A stretch of DNA of 64,000 bases, from the NCBI GenBank assembly GCA_029379385.1, contig CM055607.1, positions 7,378,001 to 7,442,000 on the forward strand. Reading direction: 5' to 3'. This document shows, piece by piece, positions 37,791 through 48,700 of this stretch. A program made the translations under genes and the position numbers. This DNA is from Quillaja saponaria. Its lineage: Eukaryota > Streptophyta > Magnoliopsida > Fabales > Quillajaceae. Each line of letters begins with the position of its first letter. The stretch's first letter is position 1. The notes beneath the pieces are model-generated. The model was not told where the DNA came from. It made no database searches and worked only from the letters and a program-made list of their open reading frames with translations.

Positions 37791-38483
37791 GGTGTGGTAG
37801 ATCTCAATGATAGTTCTTTCTACGGTATATACATATATGATTGAATTTGGTCAAAAAATGCCAGCCAGTTACTATAATTATATGTGTAGTTTATTATATG
37901 CAACTGATTGCTGGACTGCGTGTTTCTTTTTTTAATAAGAATGAGGAAGTGATATGGATATGAAAAGGATTTAAATGGACTGCATGTTTCATAAGAAATA
38001 TTATCCACTTACTCATAAAATTAAATATAAGAACAAAATAATCTTTTTATAAAGCAATGATTAAGTATGATTCTGCTGGTTCTAAACTAATACTTGCTTT
38101 ACCATTATACTATGTTTAATTTCTACAATGATTAAGTATTGCAAAAGAAGGGTAAAGGGGGTTATCAAGACCAGTCGTGCTAAAATATAAAAAATGGGGT
38201 TGGAATAGCAAGAGTCGATAAAATATTATTTCCATTTTGACTGATTCAATTGTATCTGGGGACAAAAAAACATCAGCAACATGTATGCAAAGATTATTAA
38301 GTTCATATTTTCCCAAACAATTCACAGAGAGTCCACAGCCCTGCCAGTGATGTTTGTGCATTGAATCTTCTCAGCTTGTCCAAGAAAATGTGCTCAAACA
38401 TAAGTATACTAACTGAGAACTATGTAATAGACAATTTGAGCGACTCGCATCATTAAGAGAACTACTGTATAAAGTTCAGCCAG

Positions 38484-40481
38484 AGAATAATTTTCCCAGC
38501 TGGCAATAGCTTTATAAACTGAATAATAACTTTGGCGGCATTGAGAGCTGCTAGAGGTCCAAACAACTCAATTGGGTTCTTTCCCGGCTGTCCTCCAGCT
38601 AAATCTGATAGTCCTCGGATCATAATAACCTGGGAAACCATTGGACAAGCTTGTCTGCAAATTCCAGGTACATCAATTAGTTTCTATAATATATACAGAA
38701 TTCATCATACAAAATCGAGGGGATGATAATTCTGTTCTTTACGGCTACATGTTGGAAATTTGGCACAATGGAAATTAAGTAATGATAAAATATACATATG
38801 CATAAGTTAATTGGTGTATATATGGGGTGAGACGGATATGTTTTAGTCTTAGATATATGGCATTAGATCATACAAAGCATCTAAGAATTACAGTTTAAAA
38901 AGTGATGAACAATGTGAAAACAAACTTTAAGAAAGAAAACTTGCCATTAGAGCTGCTGCACTCTCCATATCCACTGAGGAAACTCGAAATGTTTGGAAAA
39001 GGAAGTCTTGGTAAGCTGCATTGTCTACAAAAACGTTAGCTGTTGAGCCCGAGACCAACTACAAACTTAGGCTTCTGTGGAAGGCAAAAACTGGAATTAA
39101 TATATTGCTCCAGTTGTATTCCCTGAAACGAAAGAGTGTCAAAATCAGAAGAAGCACAAATACCAACAATATCTTTTAATGTTATCTAGTTGCTTACTCA
39201 TGTCAGTGATTTGATTTTATATACTGTAAAAACTGGCTATCTGAAATTTATTTTAGCACTGCACCTATCAAGTTGTTGCATGGGGATTTGTTAAACCAGT
39301 GTTTGATAGAATCAACTAATAAGGTGACTAACCTCCAAACAGGTAGCTAGCTGAAGCCAATGGAAAGTGGTATGAGATCAAAGGCTGAGCAGTGTTTGGC
39401 TTCCCTGACTCAGAGAAGAATTGTTCATAACTATACCCAATTCGTCCCAAGAGATTAATCCCTTCTCTTGGTTCAATATAGCTTCCAATATCCAAGTGAG
39501 CAAAGTCACTAGGATTCAATGTCCCATTTTGGTTTCTGTCAGAAAATACAAAAACAAAAAAGAAAAGTTCTATTTCATCAATAAGCTGCAAGCAGAAAAT
39601 GTATAAAGGATGAAAACAGAAATAAGTTAAGTCTCATATGTACCAGCCAATCCCATATACCAGTGTGAGCAAATTGTTTGGGGATAGTAACAACTCCAAT
39701 GAACATGGAACCATTTACATTTCCTGCAATGCCAAAATGAATAATTCCACTTATGTCAAACAGATCTAGCATTTGTTGCGAGGCTGCAGCTGCATTTACC
39801 TGATTTAGCCAAAACCATGATTTCTTTAATCAGCTTGAGATTGACAATGCTTCCAGGAAAAGTAAACCCCTAATATTCTTTTAGGACCAATCGGTTTATG
39901 TGGGTTTAGCATGTGTTTCATACTTTTCAATTCAAACTTGTTAAGATAAGCAATAATGGGTAATACTTTGTAATCTGACTCTTAAGTTATGTGTTGCCAA
40001 TTTGAAAGCTACAATCACAGCTTCCATCACTTTTAAAAACCTGTAACTAAAAAGAGAAGTTATGCATCAACTAGAGACTACAAAATCCTGTGTAGTACCA
40101 TTCCAACTCCACATCTCACATATACGACTTTCTTACTTTGAATCTTTCCCACCCTGAATCATCGTCCTGCAACACCCAATTTATTGTGAAAGACTAGACC
40201 ATATGTGACTGTCATCAAACAGTAATTGAGGAAGGAGAAGATCTTACCCGAGAGATCCACAGAAGGGTGTTTCGAAAGAGGTCTAAAGGCCCCAGTAGCA
40301 AAGAAAGCATTCTCTTCAGGTGGATAGACTGTGATGAGACCAGTATATGGCCATTCATGGTTCAATTTCTTAATTGCATTCAATGACTTCCTCCTCCTTA
40401 TTGATACAGCAAATGCAGGAGATAGTAAAAAAGTTATCAAAGCAAGCAAACAAAACATTGTCTAACTGGATTTGCAGCCAT
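38484..40481 (-). pseudogene. Bark storage protein-like copy 2, multiply broken
   Basis: All six exons of the family are recognisable: 40481-40248, 40166-40099, 39799-39644, 39535-39333, 39122-38945 and 38654 to about 38487. Damage seen against copies 1 and 3: one T lost in the signal peptide (then TGA in the original frame, although an ATG at 40458 re-enters the frame); CGA to TGA at 40159-40161 in exon 2; one extra A at the start of exon 4 (AAACCAAAATGG); a 5-bp loss later in exon 4; a 2-bp loss in exon 5 just before the STANVF segment; one extra G in exon 6. The splice sites are conserved, including the GC donor of intron 5 (38944-38943). The TATATATA box at 40526-40533 remains. Certainly non-coding as a full-length protein. 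Confidence 0.92.
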
Positions 40482-41555
40482 TGTTTGGTTGAGCTCAAAG
40501 ACATTGTTCCAAATGTATAACATTGTATATATACTTGATTGGAATTAGCCAGTACTGCCGGCTAGATAACCATTAAAAAATATGTTTAGTCTCTGCTTCT
40601 ACTTACAATTGATTGCTGGACTTCCATTTTCTTATGAAGATAAAGCAACTTAAAATGGACCATAAGGATATGAAAAACATTTAAAAGTGGACTACATGTT
40701 CATAAGAATTGTTATCAATTGACTTATAAAATTAAAAATGAGATCAAAACAACCTTTCTGCTAAGTCAAGAATCAAGATGATAAAAAAATGACACATTTT
40801 GAAAACGAATTATAAAACTCGACTGTGTTTGAATTCAATTTTGTTACTCCTATGCAAGTGACTAAAGATTAATCCATCAAGCGAAGTTCATAGGCTGGTA
40901 ATCTGGGCTTAAATCCAATGTTTTAATATTTCAGTTCAACTTGCAACTTGTTGACAACTAGTTACATCATTTGTCAAGATTGTTCCTAATTTCTTCTATT
41001 TTATTTATATGCAAGAGAATCTTCTGTAAATGTATCATAGTTTAAATCTTTCAGAAGTGGCAGATGATCCGATATTAGATCAGCAGTGTAACATGCAACA
41101 TATTCTCATTCTCCCATCTAAATGAAAAGAGATTTCACTTTTTTGAACAAATCCTTTACTGGAATAAAATTTTCAAATATTGTTATTTTGCAGGATGAAT
41201 ATGTTATTATGCATAGCTGAATAATCACATGGCTGCAATTCTCAGCATTATATGATCATGACAAAAGCTGAAACTTTCTGGGACATTTTCATAAAGTAAT
41301 GAACCCAACCCCTAAACAGCCTAATAGTTTGCAAAGCATGAAAAGGATGGAAAACCCCCTAATCACCATCATATGCTAAACAATCTGGGGTTGGGCTTTG
41401 AGTGAATCAGATCTGTACCACAGAAAAGCCAAAACTGCAACTCCATTTCTTTCGCTGAATATTGATCTCTGGGGCCTTAAATGTTTAAGAATACCCCTGT
41501 TCCTCTAGAATATCAAGACATCCAAAAGAATGTGTTGTCAAAACCATAAGCAATT

Positions 41556-42377
41556 TCACCGGTTCTGAAGCCCTTCAATTGCCTTTTTCCACTGCCATGC
41601 TCTTTGTTCTGCATCATCATATGCAATCATCTTTTTTGGCTGAATCATTACAATAGATCAGAGAAAGAACAAAAATGATTTGGAAAAATTGGGAAAGATG
41701 CTTTCTCTTAGATAAATAATGAAATGTAAATTAAAGCTAACAAAAGAACTTAACAAATTATAGCACTACACTTCTCAACACCCTGGGCTTGGGTCATACC
41801 ATGAAGTGTTCTGGATAGTTACTGCAAATGCAGCAGAAAGTCAGAGACCATTAAAGAAGCAGTAGGGTTAAGTTAGCTATTCCCATAAAAGAAAAAGGGA
41901 TTAAGTTGGCCATCGAAATGGTTCAGAATTCAGATCGAAGCTCAACTTGAGAAACTTTGAATAATGGCCGTTGCCCAATTTATTTGGGATCAGCCAATCA
42001 ATCCTCACAACACTAGCTATGTCTTCTACATGGATTCTCTTTCTGAAACTGCATACTATTATACTAGTTGATATCTGATGCCCCTCAATATTATTATTAA
42101 ATATTTATTATGTCAGGTCTAAATGTTGTTCACCTTGTGGCCTGATCTTTGGGCATTCCATGGACAGTTTATTTTTTTAATAGAATTCCATGGACACTTT
42201 TGTAGATCAACAAAAAATGCAAATCCTAAAGGCTAAAACAGTGCCTACAAGAGGATGGAGAAGGGAGAGCTTACTGTGCAGATCTTGAAATGCGAAGGAC
42301 TTGTTACTTGGATGTTAAGATCATTAGGATTATCAGACCATATTATATTTCCCTTTACAATCAGCTTTGAGGGGTCA
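41556..42377 (-). pseudogene. Truncated PDK1 3' remnant (part of exon 10 and exon 11)
   Basis: Exon 11 equivalent: 41639-41556, giving [20 protein letters not shown] and IEGLQNR with stop. Exon 10 equivalent: 42377-42275, ending in FKICT before a conserved gtaagc donor. Everything upstream of exon 10's last 34 codons is missing, cut where the sequence meets the duplication junction. The visible exons have no stop or frameshift, so this is a truncation and not decay. It lacks the kinase domain and has no promoter of its own. It lies 97 bp downstream of the stop of bark-storage copy 3 on the same strand. Confidence 0.9.
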
Positions 42378-42455
42378 AACTACACAGAAGGTGAAATGTA
42401 CGTACATTTTTTTATTTTTAACGTGGTACGATCGATGTCAAACTACACAGAAGGT
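42374..42455. repeat. 19-bp direct repeats at the segmental duplication junction
   Basis: GTCAAACTACACAGAAGGT occurs at 42374-42392 and 42437-42455, separated by 44 bp of unmatched sequence. PDK1 similarity ends inside the first copy; similarity to the bark-storage 3' flank starts directly after the second. This looks like templated filler from repair of a break. Confidence 0.75.
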
Positions 42456-42473
42456 AAATACAATTTACTCTAA

Positions 42474-44521
42474 TTATTTTTCTTCAGCAGGCAATAGCTT
42501 TATAAACTGAATAACAATTTTGGCAGCATTGAGAGCTGCAAGAAATCCAAATATCTGAACTGAGTTATTTCCTGGCTGTCCTCCAGCTAAATCTGATAGT
42601 CCTCGTATCACAATGACAGGGAAGCCATTGGACAAGCTTGTCTGCAAAAACAAGTACCTATACTTTTTAGATGCTTCATAGGGTTGGCAATCATTTTATT
42701 TAAAAGATAAATTGCAGATTGCAAAGTGATGAACAATGTGAAAACAAAGAAATTGAGAAACAAAACTTGCCATTACTATTGCTGAACTCTCCATATCCAC
42801 TGAGGAGGCTTGAAATGTTTGGAATATGAAGTCTCTATAAGCTGCATTGTCCAAAAAAATGTTGGCTGTTGAGCCTCTTAGCCCAACTACTAGTTTAGGC
42901 TTGTGTGGAAGACAGAAGCTTGAGTTAACGCATTGCTCCAGTTGTATTCCCTGTAGCAGAAACATTGGACAAGTATCAAACTCAGAAGAAACACAAAAAT
43001 ACTTATCAGGCTTCATAATCATAATTTATATAATTCATGGTGCATACCTCTGGTAATATTGTAACTGTAAGAGATCAAAATTTATTATCTAGATCTCATA
43101 GTTTAATATTTTGGGTTGAGTGGTTCTTTCGTATGGTAAGAGCCAACCAAGTACTAAGGAGTTCGATTTTTATTGCCGTTCATTAATCAGCAATAGACTG
43201 TCTTGAGATTTCAAATTAGTTATTGTCAATGTCATCCAATTGTCATGTGGGCCCTTTTTGTTCTGTATACTGTATATGATATATTCAGCAGATGGCTAAT
43301 TAGGAGTTGCTTCTACATTAATCCAGCAGACATTTTTGTCTTATGGAGAATTGTCAAATCAGAGTTTCAAAGAATAAGGCAAAGGTTTCTAACCTCCAAC
43401 TTGGTGGCAAGTTGAAGCCAATGGAGAGTGGTATGTGCCCAGATCAAACACTGAGCAGTGTTTGGCTTCCCAGATTCAGAGAAGAATTGTTCATAACTAT
43501 ACCCAATTCGTCCCAACAGATTAATCCCTTTTCCTCTTGGTACATTATAGCTTCCAAAATCCAAGTTAGCAAAGTCACTAGGATCCAATGTCCCATTTGG
43601 TTTCTGTCACTAAAAATACAAAAGATAAAAAAGAAAAAGAACAAAGGGAAGGTTCTCTTATCAATGAGCTGCAAGCAGAAAATGTATAAAAGATGAAACC
43701 AGACACAAGTAAGTAGATTTTAGATAATATGTACCAGCCAATCCCATAAACCAGTGTGAACAAATTGTTTGGGGATAGTAACATCTGCAATTGACATAGA
43801 ATCATTTACATTTCCTGAAATGCCAAAATGAATAATTCCACTTATGTTGAACAGATCTAGCATTTGTTGTGTGGTTGCAGCAGCATTCACCTGAATGAGC
43901 CAAAATCAGAAGTGCCTTCAATTAGCTTGGCATACAAAATGTTTATGTGAAGAGTAATTCCTAAATGACAATCAGGTTATGCTAGTTCAATATATATGTC
44001 ATATTCTTGGACCAAAACATGTATGATAATCAATCTCACAAAGAAGTTAGTTTTTCGAATGCTCTGATCACGTTTCCATCACTATACAAAAAAAACCAGA
44101 AGTTGGTGCATCGAAAACATTGTAGAAAAGCTTGATTACCATTCCAACTCCACATCTCACATAGACAATTTTCTTATTTTGAATCTTTCCCACTCTGAAT
44201 CGTCGTCCTGCAACACTCTTTATTGTCAATAGACATGCAGTATATATACGATGCATGCATATATTGGCGAAACAGAAGATCTTACCCGAGAGATCCACGA
44301 AAGGGTGTTTTCGAATGAGGTCTAAAGGCCCCGGTAGCAAAGAAAGCATTCTCTTCAGTTGAATAGACAGTGATGAGACCAATACATGGCCCTTCATGGT
44401 TCAATTCCTTAATTGCATTCAATGACTTTCTCCTCCTTGTTGATACAGCAAATGCAGGAGATAGTAACAAAGTTACCAGAGCAAGCAAAACAAAACATTG
44501 TCTAACTGGTTTTGCAGTCAT
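42474..44521 (-). CDS. Bark storage protein-like nucleoside phosphorylase, copy 3 (single frameshift in exon 1)
   Basis: Same family and six-exon layout as copy 1: 44521-44286, 44207-44140, 43890-43735, 43603-43394, 42950-42771 and 42641-42474. Starts MTAKPVRQCFVLLALVTLLL, a good signal peptide; an in-frame ATG also lies at 44539. Exons 2-6 are open, and intron 5 is GC-AG. The stop comes three codons earlier than in copy 1 (EEK-stop). In exon 1 near residue 75 the coding strand has CGAAAACACCC where copies 1 and 2 have CGAAACACCC: one extra A shifts the frame and a stop follows in exon 2. If real it makes a pseudogene; a homopolymer error is possible. Compared with copy 2 the TATATATA box is missing, leaving only GTATAC. 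It is a mosaic of copies 1 and 2. Confidence 0.8.
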
Positions 44522-45744
44522 TGTTTGGTTGAGCTCCAAGAAATTGTTCCAAATGTGTATACATGATTGGAATTAGTCAGTACTGCCGGCCAGATCATAA
44601 CCATTAAAAAATATGTTTAGTCTTTGCTTCCACTTACAATTGATTGCAGGACTTTCATTTTCTTATGAAGATAGAGCCAACTTATAATGGACCACAAGGA
44701 TATAATTGAGTTATAAAATTAAAAATGAGATGAAAACAACCTTTTTGCTAAGTCAAGATGATAAAAAATTGACATATTTTGAAAACGAATTATAAAACTC
44801 GACTGTGTTGCAATTCAATTTTGTTGCTCCTATGCAAGTGAGAAGATTAATCCTTCAAGCGAAGTTCATAGACTGGTAATTTGGGCTGTAAGAGTATCCT
44901 CTGTAAATATATCACATGTTAAATCTTTCAGATTTGGCAGATGCTCCAATATTAGCAATAGTGTAACGTGCAACAGATTCTCATTCTACCATCTAAAAAG
45001 AGATTTCACTTTTTTGAACAAATCCATCACTGGAATATAATTTTCAAATATTTTTATTTTGGAGGATGTTAATGTTATTTTGCATAGCTGAATTAATCAC
45101 ATGGCTGGATTCTATCACTGACAAAAAAAATTAATTCAATGTGACTAGGATCTTATAACGTGCGGGGTAATACAGACATTCTGCCTAATTATAATAGCAG
45201 AATCTTTTGTTTTGTTTTTTTGGGTTTTCAGTTACAATAGAAACATAAGGTGAACAAAATTGGGGGCATAAAGTTTCAGGTTGAGATAATAAGTGACTTA
45301 AGTGCAATATAAAAGTTTTCCAGCAGGGGATGAAAGCCAGGCTGCCATAATAAGTCAATTTAAGGTAGGAATCAATGAATTTCAGCAATTCTCAGCATTA
45401 TATGATCATGACAACGGCTGGAACTTACATTCGTAGAAGAAATTTTCATTAATGACCGGAACATTTTCATACAAGTAATGAACCCAACCCCTACACATAG
45501 CCTAACAGTTTGCAAAGCATGAAAAGGATGGAAAACCCCTTAATCATCATCATATATTCTAAACATTCTGGGGTTGGGCTTCGAGTGAAGCAGCTCTGCA
45601 CCTTAGAAAAGCCAAAACAGCAACTTCATTTCTTTCACTGAACAATTGATCTCTGGGGCCTTGGATGTTTTAAGAATCCCCTCCCTTGTTCCTCTAGAAT
45701 ATCAAGACATCCAAAAGAATGTGTTGTCAAAACCATAAGCAATT

Positions 45745-48700
45745 TCACCGGTTCTGAAGCCCTTCAATTGCCTTTTTCCACTGCCATGCTCTTTGTTTTG
45801 CATCCTCAAATGCAATCATCTTTTTTGGCTGAATCATTACAACAGATCAGAAAAAGGAAACATGAAACAAAAATGATATGGAAAAATTGTGGAAGATGCT
45901 TTTCTCTAACGTAAATTTGTTGTTGATAGATAATGAAATGTAAGCTAACAAAAGAACTTAACAAATTATAGCACTACACTTCTCAACACCCTGGACTTGG
46001 GTCATACCATAAAGTGATTAAGGATAGTTACTGCAAATGCAGAAGAAATTCAGAGACCATTAAATAAGCAGTAGGGTTAAGTTAGCTATTCCCATGAAAA
46101 AAAAAGGATTAAGTTGGCCATCGAAATGGTTCAGACTTCAGATCGAAGCTCGGCTTGAGCCACTTTGGATAATGGCTGTTGCTCAGTTCAATTGGGATCA
46201 GCCAATCAATCCTCACAACACTAGCTATATCTTCTACATGGATTCTCTTTCATCATTCAATTCTATCCATGGCCATGCACTCTAATAACCTCTAGATCTC
46301 ATAGTATTTTTTTCTTTATGACTTCCACCCATTTCATATCTAGTTCTCCCAACTAAAGCAAACCCTCACTCTCAACACTTTTCAAATGCACCTTTCATCG
46401 GCTTATCACATAACATTCCCATCTGACCTACATCCATTTTTTAGACATGTCTCTTAACCACCAACATCCATGTGATAAAGAACATCAAGATGTTCAAGAG
46501 TCCCTCAAAACTTACCTTCTAGCCTCAATGGTATCCTATACTCAAATAACACCTCCCGTGCACTTGACCATTCATCCATCCGGCCCTAATCCTATGAGAA
46601 GCATCCTCTCCAATCTCTCCATTATCTGGAATCTGGATCATTGACCCAAGATACTGAAACTGCATACTATTACACTAGTGATATCTGATGTCCCTCAATA
46701 TTATTATTAAATATTTATTATATCAGGTCTAAATGTTGTTCACCTTGTGGCCTGATCTTTGAGCATTCCGTGGACAGTTTTTTGTTTTTAAATAGAATTC
46801 CATGGACACTTTTGTAGATCAACAAAAAATGCAGATCCTAAAGGCTAAAACAGTGCCTACAAGATGATGGAGAAGGGCGAGCTTACTGTGCAGATCTTGA
46901 AATGCGAAGGACTTGTTACTTGGATGTTAAGATCATTGGGATTATCAGACCATATTATATTTCCCTTTACAATCAGCTTTGAGGGGTCCACATAAATCAA
47001 TTTTGGCTTGTTGGTGAGGATGAGCTGCACCTTCTTGCTTGTTAATTTCTGTAGTTTCTTCACCATTGAGATCATAAGAACAGATTCCCCAGGATCCAGA
47101 AATTGTTGCCTGTCAATGTAAGAAACAGACAGCTAAGATGTTCTGGTTGTTTAATAAGCACTAAGGTATAGTGGTGTGTTCACAACTCCACAAACATTCA
47201 TGTGTGTTGTATTCAGTAAAAATATTTGGGGTTACCAGGCTAAAGGAAAGCAACAAGCATTAAACTTACTTTTCAAATATATACCAGAGATTAAAGAAAA
47301 TGATTTCGCTCTAAGTGCTGTGCCAAGAATACTTTACAGCTAATTAAAAAAATTAATTGTTCAGCTTTTTTAGTTTTTTATCTCTTATAATTCTCTATAA
47401 AACAAACAATGGGGATCAAAAGGATCTGCAAAATAGTCAGTGTGATGAGTCAAAGTTCCAAACAAGATGAATATATCAAAGTCAAAATGGTGTAGCCCCA
47501 ACCCGAAACCTTCAACTAAGTAAATTCTTCTTCACATCTTCTCCCTAGTAGTCTGTATCCGCTTCTTAATTGAGTCAAGTAGTCCAATTGCTGCTTGCAC
47601 ATGAATATGTTTAAGCTGCGTGGTTTCCTTTACTCCCATATTTGGATCCTACCATCCTGGTGCCTTCATAATTCTACAGCTTTTGAAATGCTTCTTCAAT
47701 GGGACTTCCACCTTTTTTTTAATGTCTCATTGTCTTGCCTATTTGAATTCCCAACTTAAAATCTTTCTCTTACAAACCTTCACTCATCAACATCCGCACC
47801 AAGTAACTAGCTTTGTCATTATTCTCACTCTACCTCTTAATGGACTCTAAACTCGAGAGTTTAAATAGTCTAACTAAACTAATTTATAGATAAAAAAATC
47901 ATATCCAAAGATATTATTATCACATACATTATTAGTTTCAAATGATTTGAGAAAAATTCCAACATAAAACGGTAAAATATTTTAAAGACTATAAACTTTG
48001 AAAAGTAATCCATTATTACTAAAATATCACTAAATATATAAGTTCGCTTCAAGATGCTGCAAGCTTTAACAGTCACAACACTAGATGTATTATCTTATGA
48101 TAAGATATTATAACCCATTCCTAGGGTCTCACCTAACAGCCTAAACTTTTAGGTGAAATGGTTCTTTGACATGGTATCAAAACCTTTATGACCAAGTGGT
48201 CAAAAATTTGAACCTTGCAGCCAACCATTCTAAGAACAAATAATTAAAATTTAAGCACAAGGTATGAGGAGAGCCTGGGCCTGTTCATTCTCCATGCTGA
48301 CAAGCCCAATCAGTTTATGCGTGCGGGGGTGTGTAAGAGTCTATATCCCATTCCTGGAGCCTAACCTAACAACTTAAGCTTTTAGGTGGAAAGGTTCTTT
48401 GACACTTGCATTAATGTACAACTTAGAGTAAAAAGCTGATAGAATTCACACTTTGAAATTATGCACATGCTAGACAGTATTCTTTAATCCTGTTTGAACT
48501 AGATTGAAAATCCCAGTTGAGTTTATAGACTTTTGTTTTCAAGAAAACACTTCAATTATTTATGAGGAAAAGAAAATGTTGCAAGTTGAATTTATGTGCA
48601 CCAATCACAAGATAATGGTTTTGAAGGCATCCTTCAACTAAATCAATTCAGATGGATTGAATGGCCTGATTCATTGGTCGAATGATCCCCTTTGACCATG

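Larger units (their letters stand above)
38484..46988. repeat. Tandem segmental duplication: bark-storage gene plus PDK1 3' end
   Basis: Unit I (about 38484-42377) and unit II (about 42457-46988) share, in order, a bark-storage gene, its promoter, a long spacer (for example ATCCAAAAGAATGTGTTGTC in both) and the last exon, last intron and part of exon 10 of PDK1. In unit II these belong to the complete PDK1 gene; in unit I PDK1 stops at 42377. Unit I lacks the 403 bp found at 46252-46654. The units meet at 42378-42456, which is flanked by a 19-bp direct repeat (42374-42392 and 42437-42455). Confidence 0.85.
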
